DNA of 15,958 nucleotides from assembly GCA_003599205.1 (NCBI GenBank), contig QZJA01000001.1, positions 1 through 15,958 of the forward strand. The letters are read 5' to 3'. This document shows, piece by piece, positions 6,684 through 13,734 of the stretch. Made by a program: the position numbers and the translations under genes. Source of the stretch: Candidatus Parcubacteria bacterium. GTDB lineage: Bacteria > Patescibacteriota > Patescibacteriia > UBA1558 > GWA2-36-10. Below the pieces are notes generated by a model. That model was not told the origin of the DNA. It saw only the letters and a program-made list of their open reading frames with translations, and did not search any database. How positions within the stretch are numbered: the first letter of the stretch is position 1; the number at the start of each line of letters is the position of its first letter.

Positions 6684-7538
6684 TTATTTCTGACAACTGG
6701 GACAAAAATGTGTTCCCCTACCTCCCAATCTTACCTTTTTGATATTACTTTGTCGACAACGCAAGCATTTTTTTCCTGCTCGACCATAAACCTTCAAATA
6801 TTTTACAAAATTCCCTTCCCGACCGCTACTATCGCGATAATCACTAAAAGTAGTACCTCTTTTTTCTACTGCTTTTTTGATAATATATTGACATGATTGA
6901 TATATTTTTTTGATGTCTTCAAATTTTAGTTTATTGGCTGGACGCATAGGCAAAATACCGGCCCGAAAACAAATCTCGTCGGCATAAATATTGCCAATAC
7001 CAGAAATCAATTTTTGATTGAGCAGAAGCTGTTTTAAAGTTATCTTTTTATTTTTGAAAATACTTTTAAAATTTTCTAGAGTAAAGTCCTTTTTACCCGG
7101 CTCAATACCAAATTTATCTAACACTTTGGCTTTATCAGCTACGATCTCCATATAGCCAAACTGTCGCATATCATTGAAAAACAAATTAGAGCCATCAGCA
7201 AAAGAAAAAATAATATGCGAATATTTATTAGGCAGGCCCTCACTAAAAGCCAAATTATGACCACCGGCAATAATATCTCCTGCTTTGGTGTAGATAAGTT
7301 GGCCAGTCATCTTGAGATGAACCAAAAGAAAATTCTGCTTGTCAGCCAAAGCAAAAATAAGCAATTTGCCAATTCTATCGATGGATAAAACTCGGCTGTT
7401 TTGCAAAACACTGACAAAATAAGCAGTGTCGTTTTTGACCAACTTGTCCTTTCTGATTTCCAAAGAAACTATTTTTTTATGCAAAATAGCTTCAGATAAA
7501 CCGCGACGAATTGTCTCTACTTCTGGTAATTCAGGCAT
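6684..7538 (-). CDS. mutM: Formamidopyrimidine-DNA glycosylase (Fpg/MutM)
   Basis: This bifunctional base-excision repair enzyme removes 8-oxoguanine and formamidopyrimidines and nicks the abasic site by beta/delta elimination. The protein has 284 residues, close to the usual ~270. The N-terminus MPELPEVETIRRGL supplies the catalytic Pro2 and Glu3. Lys58 (RIGKLL) is the conserved active-site lysine. Met77 (HLKMTG), Arg125 and Phe127 (MRQFG) fit the intercalation loop. The helix-two-turns-helix spans ~174-195 (NQKLISGIGNIYADE). The C-terminal zinc finger has Cys258, Cys261, Cys279 and Cys282, with Arg274 in GGRGTHFC. All key residues are present, so it should be active. MutM rather than endonuclease VIII (Nei) is favoured by PELPEVE and the zinc-finger sequence. 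The ATG at 7538 puts Pro2 in the required place. Confidence 0.97.
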   Translation of the reverse strand: MPELPEVETIRRGLSEAILHKKIVSLEIRKDKLVKNDTAYFVSVLQNSRVLSIDRIGKLLIFALADKQNFLLVHLKMTGQLIYTKAGDIIAGGHNLAFSEGLPNKYSHIIFSFADGSNLFFNDMRQFGYMEIVADKAKVLDKFGIEPGKKDFTLENFKSIFKNKKITLKQLLLNQKLISGIGNIYADEICFRAGILPMRPANKLKFEDIKKIYQSCQYIIKKAVEKRGTTFSDYRDSSGREGNFVKYLKVYGRAGKKCLRCRQSNIKKVRLGGRGTHFCPSCQK

Positions 7539-7546
7539 AATGATAT

Positions 7547-7552
7547 TTTATA
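7547..7552 (-). promoter_or_regulatory. Weak -10 candidate for mutM
   Basis: TATAAA (7552-7547) lies 8 bases before the mutM ATG. The best -35 partners (TTGTGT or TTTTGT, in the tail of the preceding terminator) are poor in sequence or spacing. If used, the mRNA would start almost at the start codon. Confidence 0.3.
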
Positions 7553-7571
7553 ACATATTTTGCGACAACAC

Positions 7572-7607
7572 AAAAGCCGCCCGAAGCTTTAGCGAAGGGC
7601 GGCTTTT
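7572..7607 (-). terminator. Rho-independent terminator after the 1334-residue gene (possibly bidirectional)
   Basis: GCCGCCC (7576-7582) and GGGCGGC (7597-7603) form a perfect 7-bp GC stem around a 14-base loop. A/T runs flank both sides (AAAA 7572-7575 and TTTT 7604-7607). It begins 12-16 bases past the TAA at 7619, and the minus-strand T-run follows the stem. Confidence 0.88.
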
Positions 7608-7618
7608 TGTAAATATTA

Positions 7619-10600
7619 TTAGTATTGAGCTAGGACTTCATCGCTAACATTGACGATTTCTTGTCCAGCGTATTTCTTCAATTCTTCTAGGCTAGCAATA
7701 TGGCGTTTTTTACCATTGTCTATGATATACACCTTATGATCACTACCGCGGAGCAAAGTGCCATCAGCATAGGCTTTGGTACCAGCTACTTGACCGGAAA
7801 AGTAATCTGGATAAGCATCAAATACTTCGGTAGAGACATTATAAATCCTCTTGCCAAAATAATTGTCGTGTAGATATTGCCAGTTAGGAATGTGATATTT
7901 CATCTGATCAACAATGGCATATACTCCCATGCTATGATCACAAGCATTACGGATCAAACTACCATCAGGATAAGTAAATACACCAACTGTATCTTTATCT
8001 GGGCCGTGTGAGCCACTTGGTCTGACAAAATCACAAAGGCTTGGTGTTGGCTCTTCTTCAATCTTTTCACCCAATACTTCTCCGCAAACTTCAGCTGGAG
8101 GAGTAGTGAATGAGTGACCGGCATTATTGTTTATACCAAATCGATTTTCTGCTTTGATAGTATAGTAATAAGTTGTGCCTGGTAAAAGATTGCTTAAAGC
8201 AATTGAATGTTCTCTAGTAGCTATTTCGTCTTTGTATTCCTGATCAAGATTGTCTTCATCAGTGCCATAAACTATCCAAGAAACAGAATCTCCTGAAGTG
8301 TCCCAAGTAAGAGTTGTGGCCTGACACTGTGAGCTACCATCAACGTTGGAAATGGTTGGTGGCCAAATACGACCGCCACCTCCGCCTCCACCTGGAGGTG
8401 TGCTGGGTGGTGGTGTTTGATTTTGGACCAAATTACAATCTATACATTGATATCCTTCTGGAGCAGAACCATCACAATCCTCTCCTTCTTCAGGAATTTG
8501 ATTGCCACAGATTGGATCGCCTCCGCCTTGAGACTGGACTACAACTATTCTAGTTACCTCAACAGCTGGAGCACCAGCTGAATCACTGACATTGTAAGTT
8601 ATAGTATAAGTACCAGGAGTTGAAGTATCAACTGGATTGACAGCTACTATAGCTTCACTAATATCACCATCTTCATTATCAGAGGCAGTAGCACCAGCAT
8701 CAACATAGGTATCACCCTGATTGACATAAACAGTTGCATCGCCAAGCAAAGTTATTACTGGCGGGGTATTTTCTGGTTCTTGTTCACAAGAGAAGAACTG
8801 ATAATGTCTGTAGCATTGGTATTGATCTACTGGTTCGACCAAATAACTAGCCATAACTCCTACATCTGACAAATTGATAGCTCCGTCACCGTAAGTACCA
8901 TCACCATGATCATTATTTAGGTCAAAAACAAAGAAATAATTATCATCACCATCATGTGAACCTAGACTATCTTTCAAACCTTGATATAAGCCACCGCACC
9001 AATCAACATCTTCTAGATTTTCGCAACTCCAGTGATACTCTTCTGTTGGATCTTCAAATTGTTGATAGCAGAGCTCATCGTCGGCCTCAGCATACATCTC
9101 AGATATCATGGCTATATCAGTCAAATCTACCACCTCGTCATCATTGAGGTCAGCGACATCATTATAAACATTGTTATTTATAGCACCACTGACAATACCC
9201 AGAAGGGCACTACACCATGGAGCATAAGGAATGGATTCGTTTTCTTCACAATCCTCTACTATTGACCAATTGGTATAATAACCGTCATCAGCCGTAGTAG
9301 TAGTCAACCAATAATGTGACATATTATCAGCTACCCAGACTTCGTCGTTACCGGCATTATAAAGTTTAACACCAGAACCATTGAAGCCATTTTCTAAACT
9401 ATTGCTATTAGGATAGGCATTTGAGGTGTCATTGGTCAAAGTACCAACATTGGCATTATAAAATTCTATCTGACCATCAATGTGTTCTTTATCTGCTTCT
9501 CCGCCAGAGCCATGCATTACTACCCGCAAGCTATCTGCTAGACGCTGAACAGCCAAGCCCGGCACATCTTCGTAATTTGATAAATCACTATCTAAGAAAT
9601 AATTTCCGTTCCAATATAAGGGGAACCAAACATCATGAGGGATAACATATGACTCTGATCCTAGATACAGATCGCTAGTCATATCGCCACCCTGCCAGTT
9701 CAAAACTTCATTAACATGTATCTTAGCCAAGGTAAGATCAGTACATTCCTGTGGAACTACAAATTGACATTGTTCGCTACAACCGACTATCTGAGTGCTA
9801 GCTGTGCTTAATTCATCTTGTCCTGGATCACATTGTTCCCAGTCTTGATTGACATCACCATCACCACAATAAGCGCTATATTCGGTACCGCTACAATCCA
9901 TTTCTGGTAGTGGTGGTACAAAATTTGCGTAACAGGCTACTTGATCACCTTCGGTCAGATAGCTAACAGCCATAGACCAATCCGTCAAATTGATGACGCT
10001 GTCGCCATTTAAATCATACAAATCATCATAAGACTCTGCCTCTAGCATGTCTGTTACACCCTGAACAATGGCATCACACCAGCCCATTTCTTGATAATTT
10101 TGACAGCTAAAATGATAAACCTCAGTTGGATCTTCAAATTGATCATAACAAGCAGCATCATCGCCAGCAGCATAAAGCTGAGCCATAAGAGATACGTCTG
10201 ATAAATTTATCAGCTCATCATCATTCATATCAGCCACATCACTATAAGTTCCGGTATTTAAAGCTTGAGTCAAAATACCTCTCAAAGCGCTACACCATGG
10301 TGCTGGCTCTTCTGGTACTTGAGGTACAAGCGCATTGAAAGCTACACAATAATATGTCTGGCCGAATTGAGGACCATTGATAAAATCATAGTTATCATAA
10401 TTTAAAACATCAGTGTCACAATATATTTCGGCGCTGACATCGCTACCAGGAGCACTACCTTCACCGGGAGTATAGGAAAATGGCACATAGCCTTCCTGCA
10501 AATTTTCTCTAATCTTGATAGTACCGTCAGCTCGATAGATATCTACTTGAGCTGGCACTACGCCATTGCTGACGGAGTTGAAGCTCAACCAACCATCATT

Positions 10601-11623
10601 GGCTGGACCAACATAATCTCCAGGCATGGCTGGTACACCAACGCCCCACTGGAATGACCAATTATCCACTAATTGGCAATGATCGCTCATTTGAGCAACA
10701 TAATCAGTAGCTGTGGTGGCTGTTATTTTACTTGGTCCTGAACCGTCGCCCCAATTTGGCAAATACATTTCGTCATCACAGACTATTTTGTGGGCTTTAA
10801 CAGTCAAATAAGGTTCTGGCTCATCTTCTGTAGTACAGTTAGCACTACAACCATCACCATCCACTAAATTACCATCATCACATTGTTCTGACTCTTCTAC
10901 AATACCATTTCCACACTGAACAGTTTCAGCAATAGGATTTAAGCAAAGTTTTAGAACTCGGACACTATTTGGACCGACATCTGGTGGACATTGAGCAGTA
11001 CTGGTCATAGTGACCTGATTTTCACCACTTTTAAAATAAAAATTGCCAGCATATTGCTCAATTACTTGTTGAGCTTCTTCATTATCTGGCAATTCTGCAC
11101 TAGTAGTGCTAGCCACAGTCAAAGTAAAGGTTTCAGACAATTGTTCGTTAGCTTCACTGCGTTCTACCTGAGCATAAACTTCATATGAGCCAGCCTGTGG
11201 TAGAGATATCATTTCGTTGTCAACTGCTGACCACTCAGTACCCAGATAGCAACCACCATTGCCAACTACACCTAAATTGCTGGTGAATACATACTCAGCT
11301 GTATCACAATAAGTTGGTGGTGGAGTTGGACACTGTAAAACATCTTCATTGTCTACTCCCAGCCAAAGATCATCTTCATGACCAGCAGCTGGAGTTCCGT
11401 TGTTTTCAAAATGACCGGCTGTGGCATTTTCTGAAACATTAAGTCTTTGAAATGTACCATCGCCATTGGCATGACAAATGGTAATTTTTGGACTAGGTGT
11501 TTTAACGCCTAATTTAAGGTCTAAATTTTCAGCATTTACTGCCAGGGATGATGCCCCGATATTCCAGAGAATAACAGTAAAAACCGTAAAATATGTCAGA
11601 CCTTTCTGTGCTATATTTTTCAT
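7619..11623 (-). CDS. Large secreted mosaic surface protein with dockerin-like, Cys-rich, DUF5011-like and FN3 modules
   Basis: The protein has 1334 residues. A signal peptide covers ~1-31 (cleavage near AVNA). Residues 46-90 hold a KITICHANGDG...AGH...GHEDD segment. Three myxobacterial-type Cys-rich repeats of the CGNG...EQCDDGN...GDGC kind lie at 237-263, ~586-619 and 1039-1063. Two homologous double dockerin/EF-hand-like blocks lie at ~440-568 and ~799-946, with loops such as DMNDDELINLSD and DLNDDEVVDLTD. A DUF5011/HYR-like Ig domain spans ~953-1030, a Pro/Gly linker ~1070-1086 and FN3 ~1088-1175. VLGEK follows at 1183-1187. The C-terminus has two copies of a terminal module (~1219-1272 and ~1286-1334) with DGTLLR, VYIID and KKRHI. 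It is probably an extracellular, calcium-stabilised, disulphide-bonded surface protein. No catalytic domain is recognised, so adhesion or binding is inferred. It is a paralogue of the 452-residue protein over its last ~250 residues. Confidence 0.93.
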   Translation of the reverse strand: MKNIAQKGLTYFTVFTVILWNIGASSLAVNAENLDLKLGVKTPSPKITICHANGDGTFQRLNVSENATAGHFENNGTPAAGHEDDLWLGVDNEDVLQCPTPPPTYCDTAEYVFTSNLGVVGNGGCYLGTEWSAVDNEMISLPQAGSYEVYAQVERSEANEQLSETFTLTVASTTSAELPDNEEAQQVIEQYAGNFYFKSGENQVTMTSTAQCPPDVGPNSVRVLKLCLNPIAETVQCGNGIVEESEQCDDGNLVDGDGCSANCTTEDEPEPYLTVKAHKIVCDDEMYLPNWGDGSGPSKITATTATDYVAQMSDHCQLVDNWSFQWGVGVPAMPGDYVGPANDGWLSFNSVSNGVVPAQVDIYRADGTIKIRENLQEGYVPFSYTPGEGSAPGSDVSAEIYCDTDVLNYDNYDFINGPQFGQTYYCVAFNALVPQVPEEPAPWCSALRGILTQALNTGTYSDVADMNDDELINLSDVSLMAQLYAAGDDAACYDQFEDPTEVYHFSCQNYQEMGWCDAIVQGVTDMLEAESYDDLYDLNGDSVINLTDWSMAVSYLTEGDQVACYANFVPPLPEMDCSGTEYSAYCGDGDVNQDWEQCDPGQDELSTASTQIVGCSEQCQFVVPQECTDLTLAKIHVNEVLNWQGGDMTSDLYLGSESYVIPHDVWFPLYWNGNYFLDSDLSNYEDVPGLAVQRLADSLRVVMHGSGGEADKEHIDGQIEFYNANVGTLTNDTSNAYPNSNSLENGFNGSGVKLYNAGNDEVWVADNMSHYWLTTTTADDGYYTNWSIVEDCEENESIPYAPWCSALLGIVSGAINNNVYNDVADLNDDEVVDLTDIAMISEMYAEADDELCYQQFEDPTEEYHWSCENLEDVDWCGGLYQGLKDSLGSHDGDDNYFFVFDLNNDHGDGTYGDGAINLSDVGVMASYLVEPVDQYQCYRHYQFFSCEQEPENTPPVITLLGDATVYVNQGDTYVDAGATASDNEDGDISEAIVAVNPVDTSTPGTYTITYNVSDSAGAPAVEVTRIVVVQSQGGGDPICGNQIPEEGEDCDGSAPEGYQCIDCNLVQNQTPPPSTPPGGGGGGGRIWPPTISNVDGSSQCQATTLTWDTSGDSVSWIVYGTDEDNLDQEYKDEIATREHSIALSNLLPGTTYYYTIKAENRFGINNNAGHSFTTPPAEVCGEVLGEKIEEEPTPSLCDFVRPSGSHGPDKDTVGVFTYPDGSLIRNACDHSMGVYAIVDQMKYHIPNWQYLHDNYFGKRIYNVSTEVFDAYPDYFSGQVAGTKAYADGTLLRGSDHKVYIIDNGKKRHIASLEELKKYAGQEIVNVSDEVLAQY

Positions 11624-11682
11624 ATAGTTTTGTCTTTTAATTTTTTAGAGTTATATATAAAAATTTATTTTCCTAACATAAA

Positions 11683-11712
11683 ATAATACAACAATTCCCT
11701 CCTTGATGTCAA
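11683..11712 (-). promoter_or_regulatory. Sigma-70-like promoter of the 1334-residue gene
   Basis: On the minus strand, -35 TTGACA (11712-11707), an 18-base spacer and -10 TATTAT (11688-11683). The leader is about 55 bases, with no Shine-Dalgarno before the ATG at 11623. The -35 begins only about 35 bases after the stop of the preceding CAP gene, and I see no terminator between them. Confidence 0.75.
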
Positions 11713-11746
11713 TAGCCAAACATTTACACCTAAAACTTACATCAAC

Positions 11747-13573
11747 CTAGAATATTGTCAAGAAGCTGATCAAGATAATCAGCCCTAGGGTTGACACAAT
11801 CGTGTGCGGATGTTGTTTCTTGAACTCTATAAATATGTTGAGTAGCAAAGCTATTATAGCTAATGCTAGCAAAATTCTAAAATATATTGAGCTTACATCT
11901 AACAATGGTTTGATATATTCTGATGGATTATTTTTGACAAACAAATATTGCTTAATAGCGGAATTTTTGACCGGTGTGATATCGCGCCAGTCTATGTCTT
12001 GAGTTAATGTATTTCCCGCTTCATCTTTAGCAATCAAGGCCGGCAAGACTATTGGATTGAAAAGCTCCTGATAATTAGCATCATCTATGATGGTGCTACC
12101 ACTCCATTTATTTGGCTCCGAAAAGTCAGGACTTAGAGCAATAGAATAGTTGTTGAAAGCAACCGTTGCTTCGCTAGTGTCATTGCTCAGATAAGCGCTT
12201 GCCTTGACCACTACATCTTCCTGACCAATGGGCTTGTTGACCAAAATATAAGTACTTTTCTCATCCAAAATTGGTGGAGTTTTGTCTATCACTAAATTAT
12301 AAGTCGAAGACACGGCTGATTCACTGCCACGATAAGAAACCAAATTTATATTATAACTACCTTCAGCCAAAGTAACAGCTACAGTAATAAACTCACTTTT
12401 TTCTATCTCTTTGCTCAAGATCAGCTCATCATCAGCCAAGACAGCGACTCTGTCTGCTCCTGGAGCTGATATTTCCAAATTAACAATATCTTCCTTACTA
12501 ATATACTTTTCCGCTGGATCAAGCAAAATAGGTGCTTGTAGTGGCTCTATTTGCTCTTGTTCACCCAAAACGTCAGTTGGCTCGGGTGTTGGAGTAGGAA
12601 TAGGCTCTGGCGTTGGCTCTGGCTCAGAAACAGGAGGAATTACAGGAGGAGTCACAACTTGATTGTTTTGAGGAGGTACTACTGGTAGTTCTGGCTGAGG
12701 TTTTTCTGGTACTGGAGTAGGAATAGGCTCTGGCGTTGGCTCTGGCTCAGGAGTAGTGACCACAGCAGTATTTACCTTGGGTTGGCCAAAATACTGAGCT
12801 ACCAAAGTAGTTTCATAACCCTTATAAGTGCCATTGACTGCTCCGACGCCAATTTCTGTGAACTCAGGGTCAATAATATTGGCGTAGTGAGTTGGAGATT
12901 TTTTCCAGGCTTCAAAAACAGTGTTGGCATCAGGGAAACCAATGGCTAGATTTTCACCAGCTACCTTAAAAGCATAACCTGATTCCAAAAGCCAAGTCTT
13001 TAAACTTTTGTTGTCTGGACTGAGGTGAGCAAAATATTCATTGATCAACATGTCCTCGGCTTTGTTCAAAGCCGCTCTATTTAAAAGACTATTTTCTTGA
13101 AGCTGACCCAAGCTGAGAGTTTGCCTAAGATTGTTGGTCAGCTGGATTATTTTTTGACTTTGTTCATACAAAATATCTGGCGACAACCAAGCCTGGATAG
13201 GAAAAGACAGCAAAAAACCAACCATCACTACCTTGATGACAATAGCTGTCAAAGCATGAAAAATCAATCTATGAGGACGCAAAGCTTTGGGTCGATAGTT
13301 ATTTCTGGCGCTGGGAATAAAAAAATCCGCCAAAATACCAGTACCTCTTGGATTTCTGCCGAGCATCACTTCAATACCGTCTTCTACACCGTCTTTGTCA
13401 GTGTCGGAATCAAGTGGATTTGTTTTGTAGACATTCACTTCCTGATAATCTGCCAGAGCATCATAATCTGAGTCTGGATTTTCAGGGTCAGTGCCGAGCT
13501 CTTTTTCTTCTTCATCAGTTAAACCATCTGCATCGGCATCTAATATTTCTTTGTCTTTGTCTTTGTCAGACAT
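11747..13573 (-). CDS. Membrane-anchored CAP-domain protein with N-terminal TSP3-like calcium repeats
   Basis: The protein has 608 residues and no cleavable signal peptide. Residues 12-68 carry thrombospondin type-3/EF-like acidic loops (DADADGLTDEEE, DSDYDALADYQE, DSDTDKDGVEDG). A basic stretch (~90-102) precedes transmembrane span 1 (~105-125). A CAP/SCP domain of the YkwD type covers ~143-262, with the NNLR start, FAHLSP (His183), AGENLAIG (Glu207), SPTHY (His229) and IGVG; the conserved cavity residues are present. A Pro/Glu/Thr-rich spacer (~274-333) is followed by VLGE (335-338), Ig-like beta regions (~350-435 and ~440-530), and spans 2 and 3 (~565-583 and ~592-608). Bacterial CAP proteins are exported and of uncertain activity. 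The positive-inside rule puts the calcium repeats in the cytoplasm and CAP outside, which is unusual. Confidence 0.92.
   Translation of the reverse strand: MSDKDKDKEILDADADGLTDEEEKELGTDPENPDSDYDALADYQEVNVYKTNPLDSDTDKDGVEDGIEVMLGRNPRGTGILADFFIPSARNNYRPKALRPHRLIFHALTAIVIKVVMVGFLLSFPIQAWLSPDILYEQSQKIIQLTNNLRQTLSLGQLQENSLLNRAALNKAEDMLINEYFAHLSPDNKSLKTWLLESGYAFKVAGENLAIGFPDANTVFEAWKKSPTHYANIIDPEFTEIGVGAVNGTYKGYETTLVAQYFGQPKVNTAVVTTPEPEPTPEPIPTPVPEKPQPELPVVPPQNNQVVTPPVIPPVSEPEPTPEPIPTPTPEPTDVLGEQEQIEPLQAPILLDPAEKYISKEDIVNLEISAPGADRVAVLADDELILSKEIEKSEFITVAVTLAEGSYNINLVSYRGSESAVSSTYNLVIDKTPPILDEKSTYILVNKPIGQEDVVVKASAYLSNDTSEATVAFNNYSIALSPDFSEPNKWSGSTIIDDANYQELFNPIVLPALIAKDEAGNTLTQDIDWRDITPVKNSAIKQYLFVKNNPSEYIKPLLDVSSIYFRILLALAIIALLLNIFIEFKKQHPHTIVSTLGLIILISFLTIF
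12591..12750. repeat. 37-bp direct repeat in the Pro-rich spacer
   Basis: Positions 12591-12627 and 12714-12750 are identical over 37 bases, 123 bases (41 codons) apart and in frame. They encode the (S/P)EPEPTPEPIPTP stretches of the CAP protein. This is a recombination-prone coding repeat, so spacer length may vary between strains. Confidence 0.9.
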
Positions 13574-13588
13574 ATATTAGATTTAAGT

Positions 13589-13607
13589 AATGCTTAATTA
13601 AAGCATT
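13589..13607. promoter_or_regulatory. Palindrome over the -10 of the CAP gene
   Basis: Arms AATGCTT (13589-13595) and AAGCATT (13601-13607) are exact reverse complements around 5 bases. They cover the -10 element at 13597-13602, a position typical of a repressor operator. Confidence 0.45.
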
Positions 13608-13625
13608 TACTTTAAATTTTGTCAA
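13597..13625 (-). promoter_or_regulatory. Sigma-70-like promoter of the CAP gene
   Basis: On the minus strand, -35 TTGACA (13625-13620), a 17-base spacer and -10 TTTAAT (13602-13597). The leader would be only about 17 bases. A second possible start lies upstream: an extended -10 TGG-TATAAT (13667-13659) without a good -35. Confidence 0.7.
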
Positions 13626-13680
13626 GATTAAATATTTTTCTCTTATATTACTAATAATATTATACCATAAAAAATTACAA

Positions 13681-13712
13681 ACAAAAACTAAGGCCTAAGC
13701 CTTAGTTTTTGT
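13681..13712. terminator. Bidirectional terminator after the 452-residue gene
   Basis: Positions 13681-13694 and 13699-13712 are perfect 14-base reverse complements around the loop CTAA. A-rich and T-rich outer parts let it act on either strand. It lies 23 bases past the TAA at 13735. Confidence 0.85.
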
Positions 13713-13734
13713 CAATCCTTAGATTGTTGTATTT

